From assembly GCF_019710575.1 (NCBI RefSeq), contig NZ_JAHWFK010000005.1:186001-250000 (forward strand): a DNA stretch of 64,000 nt, in the 5' to 3' direction. The stretch's first letter is position 1; each line of letters opens with the position of its first letter. The notes under the pieces are model-generated. The model had not been told where the DNA came from. It saw nothing but the letters and a program-made list of their open reading frames with translations, and searched no databases. Below are positions 45,727-53,946 of the stretch, piece after piece. Source of the DNA: Paractinoplanes polyasparticus (lineage in GTDB: Bacteria > Actinomycetota > Actinomycetes > Mycobacteriales > Micromonosporaceae). Position numbers and translations under genes: made by a program.

Positions 45727-46973
45727 TTGGCCTCCTCCACACAGGCGGCCAGCGCCTCGGCGGCCCGCCGGCAGTCCGCATAGGTCGAATAGAGCGGCAC
45801 CGGCGCGAACCGCACGACATCCGGCTGGCGCGCGTCGGCGATCACGCCGTACTCGAAGCGGAGCCGCTTGGTGAGCGCGCCCGCGTTGCCCTCGTGCAGG
45901 CGGATCGAGAGCTGGCAGCCGTGCCGTTCCGGTTCCCGCGGCGTGATCACCGACAGCGGCCGGGTGGCGACCACCTCGTCCAGCAACTCGCGCAGGTAGG
46001 TGGTCAGGCGCAAACTGCGCTCGCGCAGGGCGGGCATCCCGATCTCGTCGAAGATGCGCAACGACGTACGGACCGGGCCCATCGCGAAGATGGGCGGATT
46101 GGAGACCTGCCAGGCGTCGGCGCTGCGCGGCGGCCGCGACTCGGGAGTCATCTCGAACCGGGTGGCGGCCTCGGTGCTCCACCAGCCCTCGAATCTGGGG
46201 AGAGCGGAACCGTGGTGGCGCTCGTGGATGAACACGCCGGCCAGCGCGCCCGGGCCCGAGTTCAGATATTTGTACGAGCACCAGGCGGCGAAGTCGGCGC
46301 CCCATTCGTGCAGGGCCAGCGGCACGTTGCCGGCCGCATGGGCGAGATCCCAGCCGACGACCGCGCCCACCTTCCGGCCCGCCGCGGTGATCACCGGCAT
46401 GTCCATGACCTCGCCGGTGAGGTAGTTGACGCCGCCCAGCATCAGCAGGGCCACCGTTTCGCCCTCCGCCTCGAGGAACGCGACGATGTCCTCGGTGCGC
46501 AGCGTGTCCTCGCCGTCGCGCGGCCGCAGCCGCACGACCGCGGTGTCCGGGTCGAGGCCGTGGAACCGGGCCTGGCTGCGGACGGCGTAGCTGTCCGACG
46601 GGAACGCGGCGTCCTCGATGACGATCCGGGTGCGGTCGCCGGCCGGGCGGTAGAACGACACCATCAGCAGGTGCAGGTCGACGGTGAGCGAGTTCATCAC
46701 CACGACCTCGGACGGCAGCGCGCCGACGAGCCGGGCCGCGGGCTGGGTGAGCAGCTCGTGGTACGGCAGCCAGGGCCGGGCCGCGTCCAGGTGCCCCTCG
46801 ACCCCGAGCCGGGCCCAGTCGTCGAGGTCCTCGTTGAGCTCGGCCCGGGTCGCCCGGGGCTGGAGCCCGAGCGAGTTGCCGGCGAAGTACGCCACCTCCG
46901 GATGATCACCGCCCTCGGCCGGCGGGACATGGAACAGGTGCCGGTGACCCGGATCCTGCTGATCGCGCTCCAT
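45723..46973 (-). CDS. kynU: kynureninase
   Basis: A 416-residue PLP fold-type I enzyme. FAGNSLGLQPRA lies near the N-terminus, the cofactor Asp is in VGWDLAHAAGN, and the Schiff-base lysine is in CSYKYLNSGPG. It cleaves 3-hydroxykynurenine to 3-hydroxyanthranilate and alanine. I chose the ATG at 46973, where GGAG lies upstream and the start overlaps the kynA stop by one base (TGATG). An in-frame ATG at 46997 would overlap kynA by 25 bp. Confidence 0.95.
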   Translation of the reverse strand: MERDQQDPGHRHLFHVPPAEGGDHPEVAYFAGNSLGLQPRATRAELNEDLDDWARLGVEGHLDAARPWLPYHELLTQPAARLVGALPSEVVVMNSLTVDLHLLMVSFYRPAGDRTRIVIEDAAFPSDSYAVRSQARFHGLDPDTAVVRLRPRDGEDTLRTEDIVAFLEAEGETVALLMLGGVNYLTGEVMDMPVITAAGRKVGAVVGWDLAHAAGNVPLALHEWGADFAAWCSYKYLNSGPGALAGVFIHERHHGSALPRFEGWWSTEAATRFEMTPESRPPRSADAWQVSNPPIFAMGPVRTSLRIFDEIGMPALRERSLRLTTYLRELLDEVVATRPLSVITPREPERHGCQLSIRLHEGNAGALTKRLRFEYGVIADARQPDVVRFAPVPLYSTYADCRRAAEALAACVEEAK

Positions 46974-47854
46974 CACATCTCCGTCCGCGAGGTCCACAGC
47001 TCCGGGAAGACCGGGCGGGCCATGCTGCGCTGCAGGAAGGCCAAGCCGTTCGACCCGCCCGAGCCGCTCTTGGCCCCCATTGTCCGCTGCACCGCCTTGA
47101 GGTGCAGATAGCGCCAGTCGCCGAACCGGTCGGCGACCTCGGTCAGCGCCTCCCCCAGCAGCCTAAGGTGGTTGTCCGGGCCCGGGTCACGATAGATGCG
47201 CACCCACGCGTCGGCGACGGACGGGTCGGCCTCGTGCTCGTCGGCCACATCGCGGTCCAGCAGCTCGGGCTTGAGGTCGTGGCCGTGCCGGGCGAGCAAC
47301 GCGATCACCTCGTCCCACAGGCTCGGCCGGTGGAGGGCCGCGGTCAGCTCGTCGTACTCCGGGGTGCCCTTGAACGGGCGGATCAGCGACCGGGTGCGCA
47401 GCCCGAGCAGGAACTCGACCTGGCGATACATGGCCGACTGGAAGCCGGAGCCCTCGCCCAGCAGGTCGCGGAACCGGTTGAAGTCGGCCGGGGTCATCCA
47501 GCGCAGGGTCTGCCAGGCCGCGTTCAGACCCTCGAGGTGCAGGGCGGCCCGCTTCAGCGGGGCCAGCGCCGGCCCGATCTGGTCGGAGCGCAGGTGGTCG
47601 CGGGCCTGCGCGAGCTCGTGGCGGAGGAGGTTGAAGTACAGCTCCATGATCTGGCTGACCACGAGGAACGACATCTCGCCCGGGTCGCCGCTGAGCGTGC
47701 GCTGCAGGGTGTGCAGGGTGCTGGCGTGGACGTACGCGTCGTAGGGCACCCGCTGCCCGAACTCCAGGGTGGGTGCTCCGTCGTTGCGGGATCGACGCGC
47801 GTCACGCTCGGCGGCGTTGGTGGGCCGCACGGCCGCCGTGTTCACGGATTTCAC
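46973..47854 (-). CDS. kynA: tryptophan 2,3-dioxygenase
   Basis: A 293-residue heme dioxygenase. The family motifs are TLEFGQRVPYDAYVHASTLHTLQ (split), FLVVSQIMELYFNLLRHEL, MTPADFNRFRDLLGEGSGFQS, and the heme-ligand histidine in WRYLHLKAVQRTMG. It opens the indole ring of tryptophan to N-formylkynurenine and is the first gene of the operon. The GTG start has GAGGAG 6 nt upstream. It is divergent from an Lrp-type gene across 142 bp, and regulation by that protein is likely. Confidence 0.95.
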   Translation of the reverse strand: MKSVNTAAVRPTNAAERDARRSRNDGAPTLEFGQRVPYDAYVHASTLHTLQRTLSGDPGEMSFLVVSQIMELYFNLLRHELAQARDHLRSDQIGPALAPLKRAALHLEGLNAAWQTLRWMTPADFNRFRDLLGEGSGFQSAMYRQVEFLLGLRTRSLIRPFKGTPEYDELTAALHRPSLWDEVIALLARHGHDLKPELLDRDVADEHEADPSVADAWVRIYRDPGPDNHLRLLGEALTEVADRFGDWRYLHLKAVQRTMGAKSGSGGSNGLAFLQRSMARPVFPELWTSRTEM

Positions 47855-47951
47855 TGTCTTCTCCTCGCCCTTGACCGGTCCATGATTTCGCTGCGAGGGC
47901 CTCCGTCGGAATGCCGGATTAACGGCGCTGACCTCCGGCTACCGGTGATCG

Positions 47952-47980
47952 TTGGCTAGATTTGCGGAATCACTTAACGA
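47952..47980 (+). promoter_or_regulatory. promoter of the Lrp-family gene
   Basis: TTGGCT (-35, 47952-47957) and TAACGA (-10, 47975-47980) are separated by exactly 17 nt, and the ATG follows 16 nt later. TTGCG(G)AA occurs both in the spacer and just after the -10 as a short direct repeat. The region also lies upstream of kynA. Confidence 0.5.
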
Positions 47981-47996
47981 TTGCGAAGGTGGCCGG

Positions 47997-48440
47997 ATGG
48001 ACGCCATGGACTGGGCGCTGCTGCGCGAGCTGCAGGACGACGCGCGCCTGTCCTACAGCGAGCTCTCGCGGCGGGTGCACCTGTCGCCGCCGGCCGTGGC
48101 CGAGCGGGTGCGACGACTGGAGGAGACCGGTGTGATCACGGGCTACCACGCCCACGTCGACCTGGCCAAGACCGGGCGCGAGGTGCTCGCCCTGATCCGG
48201 ATGTCGTGTTACGGCCCGACCTGCGTGCTGCGCGACGACAAAGTGCCCACCTGGCCCGAGGTGCTGGAGATCAACCGGGTGACCGGCGACACGTGTTCCG
48301 TGCTCAAGGTCGCGACCGCCTCGATGGAGGCGTTCGAGGAGGTCATCGACCGGTTGGGTGGCTACGGAGCGCCGTCCAGCACGATGATTCTGTCCACTCC
48401 GCTGACCTGGCAGCCGATCGCGCCGCCCCTCGACTTGTAG
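47997..48440 (+). CDS. Lrp/AsnC-family transcriptional regulator
   Basis: A 147-residue regulator. The N-terminal helix-turn-helix is LLRELQDDARLSYSELSRRVHLSPPAVAERVRRLEETGVI and a C-terminal RAM ligand-binding domain follows. It is typical of Lrp proteins that sense amino acids. Being divergent from kynA, it is the obvious candidate regulator of tryptophan catabolism, perhaps with tryptophan or kynurenine as effector. I chose the ATG at 47997, with AAGGTGG upstream, over an upstream frame lacking one. Confidence 0.92.
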   Translation: MDAMDWALLRELQDDARLSYSELSRRVHLSPPAVAERVRRLEETGVITGYHAHVDLAKTGREVLALIRMSCYGPTCVLRDDKVPTWPEVLEINRVTGDTCSVLKVATASMEAFEEVIDRLGGYGAPSSTMILSTPLTWQPIAPPLDL

Positions 48441-48481
48441 GTACGATCGAACAATGGTCGTGGGTTGACGGGGAGATCGAC

Positions 48482-48901
48482 GTGTCGGAGCCGATCGAGG
48501 GGACAACTGCCTCGGCCCAGGTCGGTCCGCGCATCCGCGAGTTCCGCAAGCAGCGCGGTCTCACCCTGCGCAGCCTGGCTGCCCGGGCCGGGTTGTCGAT
48601 CGGGTTCCTGTCGCAGGTCGAGCGGGGCATCTCGTCGATCGGGCTGACCGCGCTGGGCAGCGTGGCGAGCGCGCTCGGCCACTCGGTGGCCGACTTCTTC
48701 GACACACCGGCGGCGGGCGCGGCCGATCCGGTCGTGGTGCCGATGCCCCGGCACTTCACGCTCACCCGGGGCGAGAACGCGGCCGTGCAGTACGTCTCCG
48801 GCCAGCAGACCTACCGCATGCTGTCCGATCGCGGGGCCGGCCTGGTGCTCGAGCCCATGGTGGTGCACATCGTCTCGGTGGTCACCCCACGATTGTTCTG
48901 A
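48482..48901 (+). pseudogene. XRE-cupin regulator, truncated in the cupin domain
   Basis: A GTG with GGGGAG upstream opens a frame of 139 residues. A complete XRE helix-turn-helix (VGPRIREFRKQRGLTLRSLA and FLSQVERGISS) is followed by the beginning of a cupin domain, which stops after LVLEPMVVHIVSVVTPRLF. Normal XRE-cupin regulators continue for another 50-60 residues with the barrel motifs. The 3' end abuts the convergent hydrolase gene only 9 bp away, so a deletion probably removed the rest. DNA binding may survive without ligand sensing. Confidence 0.7.
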
Positions 48902-48910
48902 GGGCCCTGT

Positions 48911-49939
48911 TCACCTACGTGAAATTTGGCGCTCCACCTCGGCCATGGTGGCGGCCCAGATCGGCGAACCGGGCGCGATCACGTCGAAGTGGTCGCCCGC
49001 CTGCTCCAGCAGCGTGATCCCGGACGCGGCGGCGAATCGCCGGTTGATGTCGACCAGGTCGAGACCGTCGCCGCTGCCCTGCACGAGCAACGCCGGCGAG
49101 GCCAGCGGCAGCCGGGCCATCGGGTCGCTCGCCGCGTAGACGTCGGGCACGTCGTCCGGCCCGCCGCCCAGCGCGGTCGTGATCGCGCCCTCACCCAGGA
49201 ACCGCCGCTGCCCCTCGCCCAGGTCGATCACCCCGGCCAGCGAGACAGCCAGCGCGAGGTCCGGGTCGTCGGCGGCCAGGCGCAGAGCGAGCTGGCCGCC
49301 CGCCGAGTGACCGAACAGCACGATTGGGGCGCCCGGGTGGCGTTGCCGGGCCTTCACCAGGCCCGCGGCGACGTCGGCCGTGGTGGCCGCCCAGCCGTGG
49401 CGGTCGGGGCGGCGGTATTCGAGGTTCCAGCTGATCCAGCCGCGGGCGGTCAGGTCGATGGCGAGCGCGTCCATCAGGTCGGCGGCCCAGTTCGACCGCC
49501 AGAACCCGCCGTGGAGGAGAATCCCGACCGGCGCCCCGGAGGGGGCGTCCGGCGCGCCGGTCGGGACCCGTTCATCGGCCCACTGCTCCGGGTGGTCGCC
49601 GTAGGCGACCCGGGCGGCGGGCTCGCGCAGCCGGTGCACGGCATGCTTGATCGCCCAGGCCAGACCCCACACGCCCCGGCCGTGCAGATGCTGGGGCGAC
49701 GCGGGTTCGGCGGCGACGGTCAGGTCGTAGAAGACGGTGTTGGCGGGCGCGGCGGCCAGCAACGCCGGATCGGCCGGCGCCACCACGGCCGGGCCGTCGT
49801 GAGCGGCCAGCTCCTCGGCGGTTGCGGCGGACACCACCCGCAGGCCCACATCCAGGTCCCAGGCCGTGTTGCCGGCCAGGGAGGTGAGCAGGCCGCGGTC
49901 GGCGACCAGCTGCGAGCCGAGCACCAGCAGGACATCCAT
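48911..49939 (-). CDS. alpha/beta hydrolase related to kynurenine formamidase
   Basis: A 342-residue protein. The C-terminal 220 residues form an alpha/beta hydrolase with oxyanion motif HGGFWRSNW, nucleophile elbow GHSAGG, and a late Asp/His pair (QGSGDGLD, AGDHFDVI). HGGFW matches the HGGYW of N-formylkynurenine formamidases. The operon next to it lacks a formamidase, so it could be the KynB substitute; that is inference. The N-terminal 110 residues (VVSAATAEELAAHDGPAVVAP and following) are an additional domain I cannot assign. AGGAG lies 7 nt upstream, overlapping the stop codon of the broken LLM gene. Confidence 0.8.
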   Translation of the reverse strand: MDVLLVLGSQLVADRGLLTSLAGNTAWDLDVGLRVVSAATAEELAAHDGPAVVAPADPALLAAAPANTVFYDLTVAAEPASPQHLHGRGVWGLAWAIKHAVHRLREPAARVAYGDHPEQWADERVPTGAPDAPSGAPVGILLHGGFWRSNWAADLMDALAIDLTARGWISWNLEYRRPDRHGWAATTADVAAGLVKARQRHPGAPIVLFGHSAGGQLALRLAADDPDLALAVSLAGVIDLGEGQRRFLGEGAITTALGGGPDDVPDVYAASDPMARLPLASPALLVQGSGDGLDLVDINRRFAAASGITLLEQAGDHFDVIAPGSPIWAATMAEVERQISRR

Positions 49940-49949
49940 CGGTGAGCTC

Positions 49950-50389
49950 CTAACGGGACAGCAGGGGCAGGACTTCGGCGCCGAGCAGTTCTACACCGCG
50001 GTCGTCGGTGAGGCCGTGCGGGGTGCCGAACTCGACGCCGAGCAGCATCGGAACCGACGGGGCGCTGCCGCTCGTATCGCAGCACAGAGTCCGGCGCCAC
50101 TTCGAAAACGCGGCCGGACCACCCCGATCGGTCGCCCCGCAGCAGGCGCGCGACGACCGACGCCGCCTCGGCCAGGGCGGTCAGCGGTGCGGCTGGGGCA
50201 GGCCGGCCCGAGCCGCACGCGGCTGGTGGCGCCGGCCATCTCGAGCAGCGGAAAGATCGGCGGCTGGTACATCAGGTCGCCGAACACGGTCAGCACGTCG
50301 AAGCCGGCCGCCTCGGCCGAGCGCGCCAGCCGGGCGCACGTGCCCGCGGGTTTGTCGCTCTGCAGGCCGAGCCCGATCTCCGTGCGCAT
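49950..50389 (-). pseudogene. LLM-class oxidoreductase, internally deleted and frameshifted
   Basis: From an ATG at 50389 the sequence encodes a normal LLM N-terminus (RTEIGLGLQSDKPAGTCARL through LTVFGDLMYQPPIFPLLEMA). The frame then shifts. Another frame carries LAEAASVVARLLRGDRSGW, and a third carries the family C-terminus VEFGTPHGLTDDRGVELL before the TAG at 49950-49952. The whole spans only 440 bp against about 1 kb for the family. It once preceded the formamidase-like gene as part of the same operon. Confidence 0.8.
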
Positions 50390-50572
50390 CAGGTCAGGTC
50401 CTCGGAGTTCATCGTGCGCCGGCCGGTGCGCTCGACCTTCATGACCAGCCGCTCCTCGGGGTCGGGGCAGATGAAGTGCGAGTCCTGGGCGAGCCGGTCG
50501 CCGGCCGGCAGGTCGCGCTGCTTGGCCGCGAGGAGGGGCAGCACGGAGGCCAGGGCGTAGACGCAGAATGCA
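50389..50572 (-). pseudogene. 5'-truncated gene fragment (TIGR04076-like C-terminus)
   Basis: About 60 codons encode ALASVLPLLAAKQRDLPAGD and SHFICPDPEERLVMKVERTG before a TGA that overlaps the ATG of the broken LLM gene (TGATG). The CPDPE...KVER ending resembles small TIGR04076-type proteins. No start codon or ribosome-binding site exists upstream. It is a remnant of the former first gene of the operon. Confidence 0.5.
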
Positions 50573-50755
50573 GCGCCACGCTGCCACCGAGCTGGAGCAG
50601 GCCGCAACGACTCGGCAGGAGACTCGCCCGAACAGCCGATGACCAGCGTCGGAAGAGTTCACAAGCGTTCACACACCCGATACAGACGTTCGTTCACGGT
50701 AGCGTCGATCCCGCCCCCGGTGGGGCTGAAATCGGCCGTTCGGATCGACCGCCGG

Positions 50756-51634
50756 TCAGCTCCGCCCACCGGCGAGATCGGCGCCGGTCGCCAGCGCGAG
50801 CAGCGTCGGGCGGGGACGGCCGGCGCTCAGCGCGACCAGATCTCCGGCGATCGTCATCGACTGCGCGCCCGGCGGGCGTAGATATGTCTCCCACTGGACG
50901 GAGCCGTCGCGGCCGACCGCGACCGCCTGGTTGTCGCCGGCGGAGGCGACCAGCCGGCCGTCGTCCGCGCAGGCCAGCGCGCGCGGGCGCTCCCGCGCGA
51001 CCCGCAGGGTGTGCACCGGCCGGAACTCGGCGTCGAAACAGGTTGCCTGCCCGTCGAGGCCGCCCACCACCAGCACCGTGCTCGACCAGGTGCAGGCGCT
51101 GACCGGCCGGTCGGTCAGCCGGACCCACTCGCCGGGACGCCGCCCGGGACGCCAGAGCCGGGCCCATCCGCTGTCCGTGACCGCCACGACCTCGCTGCCG
51201 CGGTAGTGCGCGCCCACAACTGGTCGCCCGCCAGTCAGATCGGCCCGGCCGACGCAGGCTCCGCTGCCGATGTCCCACGCCGAGGCACGGCCGGTTCCGG
51301 TCATGCTGAACACCCAGGAACCGCCGGCCACCCAGCCGACGTGCCGCGGCCTGTCCGGCAACGCGGCCCAGCGCGCGACGCCTTCCGGCGCGGAGTCGTC
51401 CCGCAGCCGCCAGAGGGCGCCCGACCCGTCGTTCGAGACCGTGGCCAGCAGGTCGGTGGCGGACGGGCTCCACGCCGCCGCGACGATGCCCCGGCCCGTC
51501 CGCAGGCGACCGGCCGGTCGCGGACGCGCCGGATCCGAGGTGTCCCACAGCGTCAGCTCGCCGCTGGGGGCGCTGGCCGTGAGCCGGCGCGCGTCGGGAC
51601 GGAACGCGATCGCCCCGTACGGAGAGGTCTTCAC
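50756..51634 (-). CDS. WD40/beta-propeller protein, possibly 5'-truncated
   Basis: About 292 residues with repeated WD40-like blades: AIAFRPDARRL...ELTLWDTSD, VAAAWSPSATDLLATVSNDG...ALWRL, VGWVAGG...ASAWDIG, and three more. The GTG at 51634 with GGGAG 7 nt upstream is my preferred start. A propeller of six to seven blades without other domains normally continues an N-terminal kinase or NACHT region. Codon-biased sequence in another frame just upstream (encoding AATEEHPVLAWEQPGEDL) hints that the gene was longer and is frameshifted or truncated. The function is probably protein binding. Confidence 0.6.
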   Translation of the reverse strand: MKTSPYGAIAFRPDARRLTASAPSGELTLWDTSDPARPRPAGRLRTGRGIVAAAWSPSATDLLATVSNDGSGALWRLRDDSAPEGVARWAALPDRPRHVGWVAGGSWVFSMTGTGRASAWDIGSGACVGRADLTGGRPVVGAHYRGSEVVAVTDSGWARLWRPGRRPGEWVRLTDRPVSACTWSSTVLVVGGLDGQATCFDAEFRPVHTLRVARERPRALACADDGRLVASAGDNQAVAVGRDGSVQWETYLRPPGAQSMTIAGDLVALSAGRPRPTLLALATGADLAGGRS

Positions 51635-52108
51635 CGGGCTGCTCCCAGGCCAGGACGGGGTGCTCCTCGGTGGCGGCCGCGGAGCACCCCGCCGCCTGTG
51701 CGGCCAAGACGTATTGCGCAGCACCGTCCGGCGGCCAATTTCGGAGAACGCAGGTGGGCACACACGCAATCGCGAAATACGCGGCGCGCGGGTGTGCGAA
51801 CAATTGACTTAACTGTCATTACAGTGACGACCGGGCCGTGCCGATCCCATTCGGAGCGGCGCCGTTTCGCAGCGATCATGGCCTCCGACCAGGCCATGGA
51901 GTCATTCAGGCATGCAGTTTTCAGTCCTTGTGGTATCGCAAGCCGCCGCCACAGCAAGGCTCGAACGATGTGCCACTGACATGGTTCTATATCGACCGAA
52001 GAAGCGCAAGCGCCGATTCATTACGGCTATCGGAAGGCGGCGCGCCGATCGGAATCCGGTCGATGATAGGTTCGGATCCCCACGCCCACCGGCGGTTGGA
52101 GCCTCTTC
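51635..52108. other. intergenic region with a small palindrome
   Basis: About 470 bp between divergent propeller genes. It is richer in A/T than the surroundings, especially 51800-52040. ACTGT-CATT-ACAGT at 51812-51825 is an inverted repeat next to TTGACT, and may mark a promoter. I see no gene. GGAG (52098-52101) is the ribosome-binding site of the following gene. Confidence 0.4.
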
Positions 52109-52984
52109 ATGGCGTACGCCCGCAAGCTGGCTGACGGCCAGTCCTGCCGCATCCACATTCACGACATCGCCACGGGCGCCGGCACGCTCGTGCACGCCAG
52201 TTCGACGGTTCTTTTCGAGGCGCCCAACTGGGCCGCCGACGGAACCCTCGTGCTCAACGGCGACGGTCTGCTGTGGACCCTGGCCGCCGACGGCTCGGGC
52301 GCGCCCCGCCCGGTCCCGCTCGAGGGCATCCCGGAACTGAACAACGACCACGTCCTGGCGCCCGACGGCAAGACGGTCCACCTGTCCGCCGATGACGGGC
52401 ACACCTACACCGGATCCCTGAGCGGTGGCCCGGTGCGCCGGGTGACCCACGCCGAGCGCCGGCACTTCCTGCACGGAATCAGCCCGGACGGCGCCACCCT
52501 CGCCTACGTCGGCGTCGAGCCGGGCGACTGGACGACGGCGAGCCTGTGGACCATCGGCGCCGACGGCGCCGGCGACGGGCCGCTCACCGTCGGCGGCGGC
52601 CCCGACGACGGGCCGGAATACACGCCCGACGGCGCCTGGATCTACTTCAACACCGAGCGCTTCTCGACCGCGCCCGGCCATGCCCAGATAGCCCGCATCC
52701 GGCCCGGCGGCGGCGATCCCGAGCAACTGACCTTCGACGACCGGGTCAACTGGTTCCCGCACCTCGCCCCGGACGGTGAGCACGCGGTCTACCTCAGCTA
52801 TCCGCCGGGCACCGAGGGGCACCCGGCCGACCAGCCGGTCGAGCTACGGCTGGTCCGACGGGACGACTGGGGTTCCCCGCGTACGGTCGTCGCCCTGGAC
52901 GGCGGCCAGGGCACCATCAACGTCAACAGCTGGTCCCCCGACTCCCGACGCTTCGCCTACGTGGACTACCCGGTGATGACATGA
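52109..52984 (+). CDS. TolB-like beta-propeller protein
   Basis: A 291-residue soluble protein with at least five PD40/TolB blades (for example SPDGATLAYVG, TPDGAWIYFNTER, APDGEHAVYLSY, SPDSRRFAYVD). There is no signal peptide, so it is cytoplasmic or a stand-alone relative of the propeller domain of S9 peptidases. Such proteins are often annotated as TolB family or biopolymer-transport-like, without known activity. The stop overlaps the deaminase gene by 4 bp (ATGA), suggesting co-translation. Confidence 0.85.
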   Translation: MAYARKLADGQSCRIHIHDIATGAGTLVHASSTVLFEAPNWAADGTLVLNGDGLLWTLAADGSGAPRPVPLEGIPELNNDHVLAPDGKTVHLSADDGHTYTGSLSGGPVRRVTHAERRHFLHGISPDGATLAYVGVEPGDWTTASLWTIGADGAGDGPLTVGGGPDDGPEYTPDGAWIYFNTERFSTAPGHAQIARIRPGGGDPEQLTFDDRVNWFPHLAPDGEHAVYLSYPPGTEGHPADQPVELRLVRRDDWGSPRTVVALDGGQGTINVNSWSPDSRRFAYVDYPVMT

Positions 52985-53448
52985 CAGACGAACACCTGCA
53001 GCGCTGTGTGGAGCTGGCGGCCGAGGCGCTGGAAGCCGGCGACTACCCGTTCGGTTCGGTGCTGGCCGGGCCGGCGGGCGCGGTGCTGGCCGAGGACCGC
53101 AACCGTGAGGTCACCGACGCCGACCCGACGGCGCATCCCGAACTGGCGCTGGCCCGGTGGGCCGTCACCAACCTCTCCCCCGCGGAGCGGGCGGCCAGCA
53201 CGGTCTACACGTCGGGCGAGCACTGCCCGATGTGCGCGGCCGCGCACGGCTGGGCCGGGCTCGGCCCCATCGTGTACGCCGGTTCGGCCGCGCAACTCGC
53301 CGCCTGGCGAGCCGGCTGGGGGCAGCCGGCGTCGCCGGTCGCCGTGCTGCCGATCACGAGGATCGTTCCCGGGCTGACCGTCACCGGCCCGGTCGCGCCG
53401 TTCGACGAGCAGATGCGGGAGCTCCACGAGCAGGCGGCGAAGCGATGA
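52981..53448 (+). CDS. nucleoside/cytidine-type deaminase
   Basis: A 155-residue member of the cytidine deaminase-like zinc fold of the guanine/tRNA-adenosine deaminase branch. The zinc and catalytic motif reads HPE (in TAHPELALARWA) instead of the usual HAE, and the second half is EHCPMCAAA (PCxxC-like). It probably deaminates a free base or nucleoside. It overlaps both the propeller gene and the VOC gene by 4 bp, forming a three-gene unit. Confidence 0.88.
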   Translation: MTDEHLQRCVELAAEALEAGDYPFGSVLAGPAGAVLAEDRNREVTDADPTAHPELALARWAVTNLSPAERAASTVYTSGEHCPMCAAAHGWAGLGPIVYAGSAAQLAAWRAGWGQPASPVAVLPITRIVPGLTVTGPVAPFDEQMRELHEQAAKR

Positions 53449-53846
53449 CCGGCGAGGTGCGCCAGATGCGGCTGATCGTCGAGGTCGAGGACTTCGACGC
53501 CGCCGTGTCGTTCTTCCGCGACACGCTGGGGCTGGGCGAGGAAGCAGCCTTCAGCGGCGACGGCGACGAACGCGTCATGATCCTCGAGGCCGGCCGGGCC
53601 ACGCTCGAACTGGCCAACCCGGCCCACCACCGCTTCGTCGACGACGTGGAGGTGGGCCGCCCGGTGGCGCCACGGTTCCGCCTGGCGTTCGAGGTGACCG
53701 ACGCGACCGCCCGTACGGCCGAAGCGGCCGAAGCCGGCGCTGAGGTCGTCGCCCCGCCCACCGAGACGCCGTGGCGGTCGGTGAACTCGCGGCTGGAGGC
53801 CCCGGGCGACCTGCACATCACGCTGTTCCAGGAGCTCGATCAGTAG
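53445..53846 (+). CDS. VOC-family (glyoxalase/bleomycin-resistance-like) protein
   Basis: A 133-residue protein with a paired beta-alpha-beta-beta-beta fold: MRLIVEVEDFDAAVSFFRDTLGL at the start and a second module from about residue 72 to LHITLFQELD. Metal-ligand positions include the glutamates of LELAN and the terminal histidine. The substrate is unknown. It is the last gene of the unit with the deaminase, and the ArsR operon promoter follows 22 bp later. Confidence 0.88.
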   Translation: MTGEVRQMRLIVEVEDFDAAVSFFRDTLGLGEEAAFSGDGDERVMILEAGRATLELANPAHHRFVDDVEVGRPVAPRFRLAFEVTDATARTAEAAEAGAEVVAPPTETPWRSVNSRLEAPGDLHITLFQELDQ

Positions 53847-53868
53847 CGAATTCGTGCCCTGCCGGGAC

Positions 53869-53886
53869 TTTCAACCAGATGGTTGA
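53869..53886. promoter_or_regulatory. upstream operator of the ArsR operon
   Basis: TTTCAAC-CAGAT-GGTTGA is an imperfect inverted repeat of the same sequence family as the downstream operator (53914-53935). It overlaps the -35 hexamer (53883-53888). Confidence 0.65.
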
Positions 53887-53911
53887 CGCCTTGTCGGGCA
53901 CCGACTAGGGT
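53883..53911 (+). promoter_or_regulatory. promoter of the arsR-SRPBCC-TIGR03086 operon
   Basis: TTGACG (-35, 53883-53888) and TAGGGT (-10, 53906-53911) are separated by exactly 17 nt. Palindromic operators flank it on both sides. Confidence 0.75.
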
Positions 53912-53913
53912 CA

Positions 53914-53935
53914 CTTTCAACTCGTCGGTTGAAAG
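53914..53935. promoter_or_regulatory. downstream operator of the ArsR operon
   Basis: CTTTCAAC-N6-GTTGAAAG has perfect 8-bp arms and begins 3 bp after the -10, covering the expected transcription start. The GGAG ribosome-binding site follows at once. It is the likely primary site for autorepression by the ArsR protein. Confidence 0.75.
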
Positions 53936-53946
53936 ATGGAGCGGCC

